The notes under the pieces: generated by a model | The model's database searches: none | The model's input: the letters and a program-made list of their open reading frames with translations, nothing else | Told to the model about the DNA's origin: nothing | Program-made: the position numbers and the translations under genes | Part shown: one piece after another, positions 35,462 to 44,288 of the stretch | Layout of the letters: the number at the start of each line of letters is the position of its first letter | Position numbering within the stretch: position 1 is the stretch's first letter | Assembly (NCBI RefSeq): GCF_000685805.1 | Contig: NZ_JMKP01000003.1 | Coordinates: forward strand, 111,215-175,214 | Source: Psychrobacter phenylpyruvicus DSM 7000 = NBRC 102152 | Lineage (GTDB): Bacteria > Pseudomonadota > Gammaproteobacteria > Pseudomonadales > Moraxellaceae | Direction of reading: 5' to 3' | DNA: 64,000 nt

Positions 35462-35547
35462 CTATTATTTGTAAGTTATTCTCAGTAAGCCTGTGCGAAA
35501 TTAGTGAAATATCAATGAGCAATAGGTATTGATAAAACCTCACTTTT

Positions 35548-35570
35548 ATAAAATAGCCTAAGCAAATAAA
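35548..35570 (+). repeat. 23-bp direct repeat in the ars operon, copy 1
   Basis: ATAAAATAGCC plus TAAGCAAATAAA, between arsB and arsC. Identical copies lie at 36158 and 37038. Confidence 0.9.
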
Positions 35571-35638
35571 AACGCTTGTAGCTGATCCCACAACTTAAAG
35601 CCATCCACTAAACTTAATCCATAAAAGTACTCTAAATC

Positions 35639-36166
35639 ATGAAACCTTTAAAAATCCTTTATATTTGTACCCATAACCGTTGTCGCAGTGTGTTGTCCGA
35701 AGCCATTACCAATCAATATGCATCCAAACAGGGCATAGCAAATGATAATGAAACAGGTGGTGAGCCTAAGCTGATTGCCAAAAGCGCAGGTAGCTTTCCG
35801 GCAGGCGAGGTGCACCCGTTAACCCTTAAGTATCTAACAGAAGCTGGGTATTCGACACAAGGGCTAACCAGCAATAGTTGGGATGATAGTGACTATATGG
35901 CCGACTTTACACCGGATCTATTAATCACCGTCTGTGACAATGCAGCAGGCGAGACTTGCCCAATTTGGCTAGGCAGTTTACCAGGTTTAACCAAGCTGCA
36001 TTGGGGTCTGGTTGATCCCTCAAAGAGTACCGAGGATGAAGAGCATACCAAAGCCAACTTTGAGCAAGCCATTGCTACTATTGAGCTGAGAGTGGCACAG
36101 TTATTACAGCTAGCAGAGTTGCCCGAAGTAGAGCGCAAACAAGCACTATTAGACTTAATAAAATAG
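35639..36166 (+). CDS. arsC: Arsenate reductase ArsC, low-molecular-weight phosphatase type
   Basis: Reduces arsenate to arsenite so that ArsB can export it. The oxyanion loop CTHNRCRS at residues 10-17 is the C-x5-R-(S/T) signature of the low-molecular-weight phosphatase fold, not the glutaredoxin-dependent type of the E. coli plasmid; the second redox cysteine is expected near LLITVCDNAAGETCPIW (about 97-113). Length is 175. The last codons and stop lie inside copy 2 of the 23-bp repeat. An ATAAAAGTACT motif precedes the ATG by seven bases and recurs before arsH. Confidence 0.93.
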   Translation: MKPLKILYICTHNRCRSVLSEAITNQYASKQGIANDNETGGEPKLIAKSAGSFPAGEVHPLTLKYLTEAGYSTQGLTSNSWDDSDYMADFTPDLLITVCDNAAGETCPIWLGSLPGLTKLHWGLVDPSKSTEDEEHTKANFEQAIATIELRVAQLLQLAELPEVERKQALLDLIK

Positions 36167-36180
36167 CCTAAGCAAATAAA
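36158..36180 (+). repeat. 23-bp direct repeat in the ars operon, copy 2
   Basis: Identical to 35548-35570. It overlaps the arsC stop codon (AAAATAG), so the repeat supplies the end of arsC. Confidence 0.9.
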
Positions 36181-36236
36181 ACAACAGATTAAAACCTCAC
36201 AACATAATTAATTAACCAATTTGAAATAAAAGTACT

Positions 36237-36992
36237 ATGACAAATTCAACACAAGCCGATCTTAGCAACCTACCCAATATTGATCCAAATCAATTCCAAG
36301 TACCGCATATAGAGGACTTTAAACGTCAGCTGTCGACGCATAAACCGAAGTTTGTATTGTTATATGGCTCTTTACGAGAGGTATCGTACAGTCGTCTGGT
36401 GGTAGAGGAATGCGCACGCATTCTGAACGCTATGGGCGCTGAAGCTAAGATATTTGATCCAACTGGATTGCCTCTACCTGATAGTGCAGAGGTAACTCAT
36501 CCCAAGGTTGTTAAACTGCGTGAGTTGGTGCAGTGGAGTGAGGGTATGGTTTGGTGTTCTCCTGAGCGTCATGGCGCAATGACCGGCATTATGAAGTCGC
36601 AAATTGATTGGATACCGTTGTCACTTGGCGCAGTACGTCCTACGCAAGGTAAGACGCTGGCAGTAATGCAAGTGTGCGGGGGCTCGCAGTCGTTTAATAC
36701 GGTGAATCAGTTGCGGGTATTAGGGCGCTGGATGCGGATGATCACTATCCCGAACCAGTCTTCAGTGCCAAAAGCATTCTTGGAGTTTGAGGATGTAGAG
36801 AACGCTGATGGTAGTGTCAGCAAGCGTATGAAGCCGTCAGGGTATTACTTACGTATTGTCGATGTGATGGAAGAGTTGGTGCGCTTTACCTTGCTTACCC
36901 GCGACCAAGCTGACTATTTGGTAGACCGATACTCAGAAAGGGTTGAGAGCGCAGAAGAGCTGATGAAGCGGGTGAATCAAAAGCAGATGTAG
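36237..36992 (+). CDS. arsH: ArsH, NADPH-dependent FMN reductase of arsenic resistance
   Basis: Flavodoxin-fold oxidoreductase that commonly ends ars operons and oxidises trivalent organoarsenicals; some also produce or remove peroxide. [17 protein letters not shown] near residues 42-58 is the FMN phosphate loop, [20 protein letters not shown] near 103-122 the second flavin contact, and [20 protein letters not shown] near 145-164 typifies ArsH. The length of 251 is usual. The ATG follows directly on ATAAAAGTACT, the same motif as before arsC, without an obvious SD. Copy 3 of the 23-bp repeat lies downstream. Confidence 0.93.
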   Translation: MTNSTQADLSNLPNIDPNQFQVPHIEDFKRQLSTHKPKFVLLYGSLREVSYSRLVVEECARILNAMGAEAKIFDPTGLPLPDSAEVTHPKVVKLRELVQWSEGMVWCSPERHGAMTGIMKSQIDWIPLSLGAVRPTQGKTLAVMQVCGGSQSFNTVNQLRVLGRWMRMITIPNQSSVPKAFLEFEDVENADGSVSKRMKPSGYYLRIVDVMEELVRFTLLTRDQADYLVDRYSERVESAEELMKRVNQKQM

Positions 36993-37037
36993 AGTTATAT
37001 AAATGAAGTTTGTAAGGTCAATACGAGTACATAATAT

Positions 37038-37060
37038 ATAAAATAGCCTAAGCAAATAAA
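37038..37060 (+). repeat. 23-bp direct repeat in the ars operon, copy 3
   Basis: Third identical copy, 45 bases past the arsH stop. No gene starts directly behind it, unlike copies 1 and 2. Confidence 0.9.
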
Positions 37061-37248
37061 TCCAAAAGTTCTTACCAGTCATTAAACTCAATGAATCTAT
37101 TAAATCTCAATTAATTACTAAGCTCAAATAGCAAAACCTATGCCAACTCTGATAAAGATTAACCGACTATAAACGGTTTTTTACTCTGATTTCCGTTATC
37201 ATTTTATTCAATAAGGATGTTAATGATACTAAGAATAGGGAGCAGAGC

Positions 37249-37674
37249 ATGCTAGATATAGATATTAACTTTCAATTGATGGGCTACCATTTATTTAAGC
37301 TGTTTATAGCTTTTATGCTGTCACTGCCCATCGCTTTGAATCGAGAGATGAAAGAAAGCGGGGCGGGTCTAAGGACCTTTCCATTAGTGACCATAGCATC
37401 CTGCGCTTTTATGTTGGTTGGTATGGACATATACGAGGGCGATGCTGAAGCTAGGATAATGTATGCCATTATTACTGGTATGGGCTTTATTGGTGGTGGC
37501 GCTATTTTCAAAAGTGAAGAGGGGGCTAGGGGTACTGCTACTGCTGCCAGTTTATGGAATACTGCAGCCATAGGAATTTCGGTCGCTACGGGTCGCTATG
37601 AAATTGCGATCATCTTATCGATTGTAGGCTTCGTTATTCTACAATTCTCTGAGCCTTTTAAGGTTCAAACTTAA
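37249..37674 (+). CDS. MgtC/SapB-family membrane protein
   Basis: A 141-residue inner-membrane protein with four hydrophobic segments and the MgtC/SapB core: LALPIALNREMK-like sequence around residue 23-32 (SLPIALNREMKESGAGLRTF), GMDIYEGDAEARIMYAIITG and GMGFIGGGAIFK near 73-84. It lacks the C-terminal cytoplasmic domain of Salmonella MgtC, as the short SapB members do. Relatives help in low magnesium, acid or intracellular growth; the molecular role is debated. It starts after GGGAGCAGAGC and lies 19 bases before the next gene. Confidence 0.82.
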   Translation: MLDIDINFQLMGYHLFKLFIAFMLSLPIALNREMKESGAGLRTFPLVTIASCAFMLVGMDIYEGDAEARIMYAIITGMGFIGGGAIFKSEEGARGTATAASLWNTAAIGISVATGRYEIAIILSIVGFVILQFSEPFKVQT

Positions 37675-37693
37675 CCTTAAGCTTAATTGGGAT

Positions 37694-38422
37694 ATGAATC
37701 AAATGTTGTCGCGAATCCAAACTCTAGCACCGACGGTTTTTAACAGAGTAGCCATTAGTGCAATAATTGCCATAACTCTTCCGAGCTTATTGGGATGCAG
37801 TGAGCGTATTTATCAATCCACTTATCAATCTGGCGATACAAAAAGCGTTGTGGCAGGTAGCGGAAAACTTTTGCAAACTCAAAAAACAGCTGCGATTTCA
37901 GAGGTAATTCGTCATATTGGTTATCCAGCCCAAAATGGAGTCAGACAAAAGGGCACTATATTGGTAGGCGATAATTACTCCTATCTTATTTCGACAGGTA
38001 ATGACGCTCTAGAGTTGATATTACAGCTACCTGCCGCAGATCTCGCCATTGACCAACCTATTTCAATTTATCGCTATCCTGATAATAGTGCCAATATTAG
38101 CTTCAGCTTTAGTTATGCAGTAACTCAGAGCAATAATACTAGCTTAAATCCACAACAACGTAGCGTGTTAGATCATATTTGCTCAGATAATTTATCGAGC
38201 GACAGTTCTTATAAAAATTGTCAGTTGCAATTACTAGGGGGCATGTATGCTCCTTTGAGCAATATTGATAGTCAAGTTAGATTGGATCAAGGCATAGCTG
38301 CCAAAATATATTCAGTGACTCGTAAAAGAGTCAAAACTCAGGCTGAAGTAGGGGTCATACCGCTGAAGGTTATATTGGAGACGATAGAGTTGCCGTTAGA
38401 GATTCTATCTATCATCAAGTGA
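37694..38422 (+). CDS. Putative lipoprotein
   Basis: A 242-residue lipoprotein precursor whose signal ends in LPSLLGC (cysteine near residue 35). The mature region is strand-rich and polar (RIYQSTYQSGDTKSVVAGSG, later ANISFSFSYAVTQSNNTSLN), with further cysteines at ICSDN and NCQLQ. It ends in a hydrophobic stretch LKVILETIELPLEILSIIK. I do not recognise the family. It is probably cotranscribed with the MgtC-like gene 19 bases upstream, and ends at a terminator near 38514. Confidence 0.6.
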   Translation: MNQMLSRIQTLAPTVFNRVAISAIIAITLPSLLGCSERIYQSTYQSGDTKSVVAGSGKLLQTQKTAAISEVIRHIGYPAQNGVRQKGTILVGDNYSYLISTGNDALELILQLPAADLAIDQPISIYRYPDNSANISFSFSYAVTQSNNTSLNPQQRSVLDHICSDNLSSDSSYKNCQLQLLGGMYAPLSNIDSQVRLDQGIAAKIYSVTRKRVKTQAEVGVIPLKVILETIELPLEILSIIK

Positions 38423-38513
38423 GCAGTAGTCAACTAAATAACCTTTAATAAATCAATAACGCTTAAAAGACCGATGATGCTCAATAAACCAATAACGTTC
38501 AATAAAAACCAAT

Positions 38514-38546
38514 AAAAAAGGGTGAACTAATTTAGTTCACCCTTTT
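38514..38546. terminator. Bidirectional terminator
   Basis: GGGTGAACTAA and TTAGTTCACCC pair across a very short loop with A and T runs on either side. It separates the lipoprotein gene from the convergent gdhA. Confidence 0.88.
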
Positions 38547-38577
38547 GTTTGCGCACTAAGAGCACATAGCTAATTGC

Positions 38578-39930
38578 TTAGTTTAAAATGCCATAAGCCA
38601 CTAAAGCATTAGCGACACGCTTATAACCTGCAATGTTAGCGCCTGACATGTAGTCGATACAGCCATCTTTATTGAAGCCATACTCTTCAGAAGCTTGTGC
38701 AGCATCATCATGGATGTTTTTCATGATGATTTGCAGCTGCTTATCCACATCTTCAAAAGTACGATACTGGCGCACTGAGTTTTGTGACATCTCAAGACCA
38801 GATACTGCCACACCACCAGCGTTGGCTGCTTTACCTGGAGCATAACGCATTTTGTTTTCGCGCACAAAATCAATAGCACCAGCATCCAGTGGCATATTAG
38901 CGCCTTCAACTACGTAGCGAATTCCATGATCATACATGGCTTCTGCATCCTCTGCAGTTACTTCATTCTGGGTAGCGCATGGGATAGCAATATCTCCGTC
39001 AAACTGCCAAGGTTTTTGACCAGGCAACCAAACACCGCTACCACCAAATTTTCTGTGGTACTCAAATAAAGGCTGACGATTGGCTTTTTGCTCTTTTACC
39101 CAATCCAGCTTTTCTTGGTTAAAGCCATACTCATCATATAAAGTACCTTTTGAGTCTGACAAAGTAATGACTTTAGCGCCCAAGGCAATAGCTTTTTCTG
39201 CCGCATGTACTGCCACGTTGCCCGCACCAGATACCAAGACAGTTTTGCCTTCCATTTTATCGTTATTGGCTTTTAGCATATTTTGTAAAAAATAAACCGC
39301 ACCATAACCCGTCGCTTCTGAGCGACATAAACTACCACCGAAGCCAACACCTTTACCGGTTAACACCCCAGTGTATTGATTGGTTAAGTTCTTATACATC
39401 GCGAACATGTAGCTGACTTCTCTGCCACTTACTCCGATATCACCGGCTGGGACATCCATATCTTGGCCAATATAACGATAAAGCTCACGCATAAATGCAT
39501 AGCAAAAACGACGGATCTCGCTATCTGATTTGCCCTCAGGGTTAAAGTCTGAACCACCTTTAGCACCGCCCATAGGTAAACCCGTTAGGGCGTTTTTGAA
39601 GATTTGTTCGAAACCTAAGAACTTTAAGATAGACTCATTTACAGTAGGATGGAAGCGAATGCCGCCCTTGTAGGGACCTAAGGCATTGCTGAACTGGACA
39701 CGCCAACCACGGTTGATTTGAATATTGCCTTCATCATCTTCCCAGTTGATTCGAAAGCTAATAATACGGTCGGGCTCAGTTAGACGCTCAAATACTTTAT
39801 GCTTTGCGAAGCGTGGATCGCGATCATATACAACGTCAATAGTGCTCGCTACCTCTTTTACTGCTTGAATAAACTCAGGTTGATGTGGATAGCGTTCTTC
39901 AATGCGTTCAATGACGTCTTGCATGCTCAT
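38578..39930 (-). CDS. gdhA: NADP-specific glutamate dehydrogenase
   Basis: Interconverts glutamate with 2-oxoglutarate and ammonia; the NADP enzyme serves ammonia assimilation. The length of 450 is that of the small hexameric class. LTGLPMGGAKGGSDFNPEGK near residues 115-134 holds the catalytic lysine, KGVGFGGSL follows, and the Rossmann loop GAGNVAVHAAEKA lies near 237-249. ATNEVTAEDA- and VVEGANMPLDAGAI-type segments complete the family pattern. It is a single-gene unit. Confidence 0.95.
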   Translation of the reverse strand: MSMQDVIERIEERYPHQPEFIQAVKEVASTIDVVYDRDPRFAKHKVFERLTEPDRIISFRINWEDDEGNIQINRGWRVQFSNALGPYKGGIRFHPTVNESILKFLGFEQIFKNALTGLPMGGAKGGSDFNPEGKSDSEIRRFCYAFMRELYRYIGQDMDVPAGDIGVSGREVSYMFAMYKNLTNQYTGVLTGKGVGFGGSLCRSEATGYGAVYFLQNMLKANNDKMEGKTVLVSGAGNVAVHAAEKAIALGAKVITLSDSKGTLYDEYGFNQEKLDWVKEQKANRQPLFEYHRKFGGSGVWLPGQKPWQFDGDIAIPCATQNEVTAEDAEAMYDHGIRYVVEGANMPLDAGAIDFVRENKMRYAPGKAANAGGVAVSGLEMSQNSVRQYRTFEDVDKQLQIIMKNIHDDAAQASEEYGFNKDGCIDYMSGANIAGYKRVANALVAYGILN

Positions 39931-40175
39931 AGGCCCTGTCCTTATCAGATTAGTTACATGGATGTTACAATAAAAAAATACTCTAATGTTGCGATAAATT
40001 CAACATTTTTTTATACCTTGATGTTCAGTCATTACTTAAAGCTATGCATAACTTATGCAGGGGGTTTTTTATAAGAGTATTACCTTTACTGCAGATATAG
40101 ACTGTACCAGGGAGTACCCCTTGCCCCATTATAGGACATTTTGAATAACTTTTTTTAATATAACAAAAGCGGAGC

Positions 40176-41624
40176 TTAATAGAGACCTCGACCATCTTCT
40201 GGTTTCAACCGTAAAAATGACAACCCCGATACAATAGTAATTATACCGAGCACATAATAAGTGGCGTTAAAGGCGCTCACAATCTCAAAGTTAAGTCTAT
40301 CACTAAAGACCGTCAGTATCGCAGCACCAAAGGCAATACCAAAACTTATGGCCAACTGTTGGTTTACGGCCATTAAGCTATTGCCACTACTAGTTTGTGG
40401 TCCCTCAAGATCACCAATAGTAATGGTGTTCATGGCACTAAATTGAATAGAGTTGCAAGCCCCCATAATCACTAACAGTGGGGCAATGTAATACCAAGGT
40501 ACCGAAGCGTCTAATTGAGCCAATAGGATAATCAAAATTCCCAAAAAGGTGGTATTGGCAACCAACACTTTACGGTAGCTAAAGCGCTGAATAATTTTAC
40601 TCACCAAAGGCTTGATCCCCATCGCACCTACTGCAATTGGGGTTAATAACCAGCCTGCCTGCGAGGGGGTATATTTAAATGCTACCTGAAATAATAAGGG
40701 CAATAAATAGGGGACAGCACTGATGCCAAGACGGGTAAATAGATTACCAGTAATACCAATTTTAAAGGTACGCACATTAAATAAGCTTAAGGGAAATATT
40801 GGATTGCTCGCTTTACGGGCATGGCGCACATAGATATAGAGCAAACTTAAAGCGATGGCTGACATGGTAATGCCAGAAATCGCTTCACCGGGCTGAGACA
40901 GGAACTCAACTGCCAAGGTCAGTAGACCAGCCGCTATGGCAAAAAGAGCAAACCCTAACCAGTCTAACCTGCCCGCCACTTCTCTAATATCAGGTATCAG
41001 CTTATAGCCAATGATAAGGCCTAACACACCCATAGGGATATTAATCAAAAAAATCCAATGCCAACTGGCATATTGCACCAAATAACCACCAACCAGGGGG
41101 CCAAGCAGCGGAGCAATTAACGCTGGAATAACAGCGAAGTTCATGACGGTCAGTAACTGATTGCGCGGATAAGATTTAACTAAGATTAAGCGGGCTACCG
41201 GAGTCATCATCGCCCCGCCAATACCTTGTATTACTCGAGAGGCGACTAATACATCTAAGTTTGGCGATATGGCACAGAATATAGAGCCAATACTAAATAA
41301 AACGACTGCACTTAAAAAGACTTTTCGAGTTCCATATTTGTCTGCTAAAAACCCACTTATCGGAATAAAAATAGCTAGGGTCAGCGCATAGCTGATTACC
41401 GCCCACTGCATTTTTAGAGGTGATTCTCCTAATGCTAAAGCCATTTCAGGTAGGGCAGTATTTAGGATCGTGGCATCCAAAATTTGCATAAACAAAGCTA
41501 CTGCCAATACATAAGGTAAAAATTTTAATTGTAATGGCGAAAGCTTAACTTTGGGCTGAATATCTAGCACAGGCGAGGGGGTGTCCGCAGCGCGATTATT
41601 AGATTTTTTTTGATTATCAGGCAT
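40176..41624 (-). CDS. MFS multidrug exporter, DHA2 (14-helix) type
   Basis: A 482-residue membrane protein with about 14 helices. The motif ILDATILNTALPEMA near residues 46-60 is motif D1 of drug:proton antiporters, ADKYGTRKVFL near 106-116 is the MFS loop 2-3 signature, and GIGGAMMTPVARL near 134-146 contains motif C-like glycines. It resembles EmrB/MdtD exporters. No EmrA-type fusion protein or regulator lies beside it, so it may act alone at the inner membrane. The substrate is unknown. Confidence 0.85.
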   Translation of the reverse strand: MPDNQKKSNNRAADTPSPVLDIQPKVKLSPLQLKFLPYVLAVALFMQILDATILNTALPEMALALGESPLKMQWAVISYALTLAIFIPISGFLADKYGTRKVFLSAVVLFSIGSIFCAISPNLDVLVASRVIQGIGGAMMTPVARLILVKSYPRNQLLTVMNFAVIPALIAPLLGPLVGGYLVQYASWHWIFLINIPMGVLGLIIGYKLIPDIREVAGRLDWLGFALFAIAAGLLTLAVEFLSQPGEAISGITMSAIALSLLYIYVRHARKASNPIFPLSLFNVRTFKIGITGNLFTRLGISAVPYLLPLLFQVAFKYTPSQAGWLLTPIAVGAMGIKPLVSKIIQRFSYRKVLVANTTFLGILIILLAQLDASVPWYYIAPLLVIMGACNSIQFSAMNTITIGDLEGPQTSSGNSLMAVNQQLAISFGIAFGAAILTVFSDRLNFEIVSAFNATYYVLGIITIVSGLSFLRLKPEDGRGLY

Positions 41625-41724
41625 ATATGAACCTAAAGACTTAGGTGTGATTAAATGGTGTAACTAAATAAGCTATGATTAATGAGAACGTCATTAAAAC
41701 GTAAGTAATAAAAAAGCGTAAGTA

Positions 41725-41764
41725 ATAAAAAACTGCCATCTATAATATCATGAAGATGGCAGTT
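41725..41764 (-). terminator. Terminator of the hydrolase gene
   Basis: AACTGCCATCT and AGATGGCAGTT pair with a 12-base loop; on the minus strand the stem is followed by TTTTTT. It lies past the stop at 41852. Confidence 0.8.
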
Positions 41765-41851
41765 ACTATTTAGGGTTAATACTATTTAGTGTTAAGGTTA
41801 GTAAGCCAATTGCTGTTAAGCTTAGTTAGCCAAATTGATAAACCAAACATA

Positions 41852-42679
41852 TTAATCAAAAAAATCTAGGTTTTTATACACCTCTTCTATGATCGCATCG
41901 GGTGACTTTAGCCAAATACTATGTGGATTACCTTTCAATGTAGGATCAATTTCTACTTTATTTAACCGTGATACGCTGCACAAGTCAGATAGTCCTTTGG
42001 TGGATTGGTAAGGGGCATAATCATCGCCAACAATGTTAATAAACAAGCCATGTCCCAGACCTGTATTTAATGACTGTTTCATAAAGTCATAGCGACCTGT
42101 TTTGGCAATGTGCAGCCAGTCTTTCATCAAGGTTTTGGCTTCTTTATGACCAAACCCAATCTTATAGCCTGGTAAATAGCCATAAACTCGAATAAGCAAT
42201 TCAAACGCTGCAATGGCGGCTAATATGTTGAGTTGCCCTAAACCTTTCCAGTTCTTATAATGAATATTACCTGTCGCAACTCCAATCATCGGAAAGTCAG
42301 TTGTGGCAGAGTATAGAGTTGCAATATGGGCCCCAAGGCTATGACCAAATAAAATTATTTTGTTATCAGGGGTGGCTTGCTTGGCAGCGTCAATCAGTTT
42401 CGGCACAAAGTCTGTTACTAAGTCTCTATAACCATAATCTATACCACGCTTAATAGGTGGTAAGTTTTCTCCACAGCAGGGATAGTCTGCACTTACTACG
42501 CTAAAGCCTTTTTGGGTTAGCCCATTAATAAGCGTGCCATACTTCCTATGTGGCACCCCAATGGCAGTCATTAGTACCAAGGTAATATTAAGGTTGTTTT
42601 TTTGACTGTCACTGGGTCTATTGACATGGGTTTTGACAGGATAGGTTTGTTTTTTGGTTGTAAAGTCAAAGCTGCTCAT
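41852..42679 (-). CDS. Alpha/beta hydrolase
   Basis: A 275-residue soluble protein with the alpha/beta-hydrolase nucleophile elbow FGHSLGAH near residues 109-116 (Ser as nucleophile), an upstream oxyanion-side segment TLVLMTAIGVPHRKYG-like near 32-48, and a likely catalytic Asp and His in NIVGDDYAP (near 213-221) and GNPHSIW (near 254-260). It belongs with esterase/lipase-like or thioesterase-like hydrolases (YheT/lysophospholipase neighbourhood). The substrate is unknown. It is transcribed alone. Confidence 0.8.
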   Translation of the reverse strand: MSSFDFTTKKQTYPVKTHVNRPSDSQKNNLNITLVLMTAIGVPHRKYGTLINGLTQKGFSVVSADYPCCGENLPPIKRGIDYGYRDLVTDFVPKLIDAAKQATPDNKIILFGHSLGAHIATLYSATTDFPMIGVATGNIHYKNWKGLGQLNILAAIAAFELLIRVYGYLPGYKIGFGHKEAKTLMKDWLHIAKTGRYDFMKQSLNTGLGHGLFINIVGDDYAPYQSTKGLSDLCSVSRLNKVEIDPTLKGNPHSIWLKSPDAIIEEVYKNLDFFD

Positions 42680-43048
42680 AAAAGATTGTCCCTAATCATA
42701 ATGTTGTGCAGAGATGGATTCTCAAAGAGATATAGACCTATTTTGCATAATGCAGGTTGGCTAATAACTGCTTTTATCATGGTTTTATAGATTGATAATT
42801 TGTCAGGATAGCAACTCTTATGCCGATAATCTATATCCACTCATAACCTGATGCGCCCACATAATAAATAGGCTTACTCATTCACACCCTTTGTTAATAG
42901 ACTGATACTCAACTGGCTTAGCTAAGCCTATATAATGGTCACTAAATTAATTAATATTAATGAACTTGAATTAATTAACTAAGATAAAAACTAATAAATA
43001 TCGCTTAATAAAGACGACCTAATTATTAAATAAACCAATGGAATTGCT
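42680..43048. other. 369-base intergenic region, no feature found
   Basis: Divergent upstream DNA of the hydrolase and the YghU-like gene. It is AT-rich near 42940-43030, with TTAATTAA-type repeats, but I can support no particular site. Confidence 0.4.
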
Positions 43049-43897
43049 ATGACACAAGATACTATCAATAACGACACCCCTAATAACAACGATTACACTC
43101 CACCAAAAGTTTGGCAGCCGGTAGAGGGTAATGGTGGTAAGTTTGCTGGTACTAATAAACCTACCGCTGGTGCTCGTCATAAACAAAAACTACCCAAAGG
43201 CGATAATCCGCTACAGTTATACTCATTAAATACCCCTAATGGTGTGAAGATTAACATCCTGCTAGAGGAATTAGCTGAGCTGGGGGTTGAGGGTGCAAAA
43301 TACGATGCCTTCAAAATAGATATTATGGAAGGTGATCAGTTTGGCTCAGAATTTGTGACCATTAACCCTAACTCTAAGATTCCTGCTTTAGTGGATTACT
43401 CAGATGAAGAGGGCCCTGTGCATATCTTTGAGTCAGGGGCGATTATGATGTACTTAGCTGAGAAGTTTGCTAAGTTTATTCCTCTAGCTACCGACAATGC
43501 TCATAAACGAGCGGTTTGCTTAAGCTGGGTAATGTGGCAGATGGGTAGTGCCCCTTATGTCGGCGGCGGCTTTGGTCATTTCTTTAGCTATGCCCCTTAC
43601 CCGATGCAATATCCTATTGACCGATTTACTATGGAAACCAAGCGTCAGCTGGATGTGTTAGATAAACACTTGGCCAACTCAGAGTATATGATTGGCGATG
43701 GGGAAGAGCGATACACTATTGCTGATATGATCATTTGGGCTTGGTACGGTCAGCTTGTACTGGACCAACTTTATGAAAATGGAGCAGAATTCTTAGACGC
43801 TTCAAGCTACAGCAACGTACAACGTTGGGCAAAACAAATTGCTGCCAGACCAGCAGTGAAAAGGGCGGTAGAATTAGAGCTAAAACCTATCAACTAG
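43049..43897 (+). CDS. yghU: YghU-type glutathione S-transferase
   Basis: A 282-residue protein close in length and layout to E. coli YghU (288), a glutathione- or disulfide-bond oxidoreductase of the nu class. The N-terminal extension NKPTAGARHKQKLPKGDNPL (about 32-51) is characteristic, then comes the thioredoxin-like domain (LYSLNTPNGVKINILLEELA, with the ESGAIMMYLAE glutathione-site segment near 128-138) and the all-helical C-terminal domain. The YghU group binds two glutathiones and has disulfide reductase activity. It is transcribed alone. Confidence 0.88.
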   Translation: MTQDTINNDTPNNNDYTPPKVWQPVEGNGGKFAGTNKPTAGARHKQKLPKGDNPLQLYSLNTPNGVKINILLEELAELGVEGAKYDAFKIDIMEGDQFGSEFVTINPNSKIPALVDYSDEEGPVHIFESGAIMMYLAEKFAKFIPLATDNAHKRAVCLSWVMWQMGSAPYVGGGFGHFFSYAPYPMQYPIDRFTMETKRQLDVLDKHLANSEYMIGDGEERYTIADMIIWAWYGQLVLDQLYENGAEFLDASSYSNVQRWAKQIAARPAVKRAVELELKPIN

Positions 43898-43975
43898 ATT
43901 AAATAGCTATTTTATCAATAAGATAGGTAGGTGGTTTAATTAATTTTTAAATAATCTACCTATTTAAATTGGTTG

Positions 43976-44288
43976 TGCTATACTACGCGCTTGCTGATTG
44001 ATAACATCGCCCGCAATTGTCGTCTGGAGAAGACACCTTTTATAATTGTTGCCGATGATTTTGCTGTTAGCCTTTGCAATAACCTCTCTAATAAACTATT
44101 AACATTAGAAGATATTGACGCTAACGATTCACCGGTAACAACCATCAAAATACGTTCTTAACTTGTACATCGGATGTACTTCTTAATTTACGCTTATCTG
44201 TGTTGTACCTACAAAACTTTAACTGTTCGCTACTGGCCCTCAGCATTGGCCGAATTAATAGTGGCAGTAACTTAATGGACACACATTT
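43976..44288 (+). promoter_or_regulatory. Extended -10 promoter and long leader of the helicase gene
   Basis: TGCTATACT at 43976-43984 is an excellent extended -10 (TGn then TATACT); no clear -35 is needed for such a promoter. Transcription would begin near 43991, leaving a leader of close to 300 bases before the helicase ATG. Long leaders precede cold-induced RNA-chaperone and helicase genes in other gammaproteobacteria. A short frame starting at 43973 would begin before the transcript and is not taken as a gene. Confidence 0.5.

Noticed and set aside
35548..37060. Integron-type gene cassettes in the ars operon
   Set aside because: The 23-bp repeats lack the paired inverted core sites of attC and no integrase is present.
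41699..41731. Tandem CGTAAGTAATAAAAAA repeat
   Set aside because: Two short AT-rich copies beside a terminator, most easily explained as slippage.
43973..44161. 62-codon frame before the helicase gene
   Set aside because: Its start would lie at or before the transcription start, it has no ribosome-binding site, and the composition is not protein-like.
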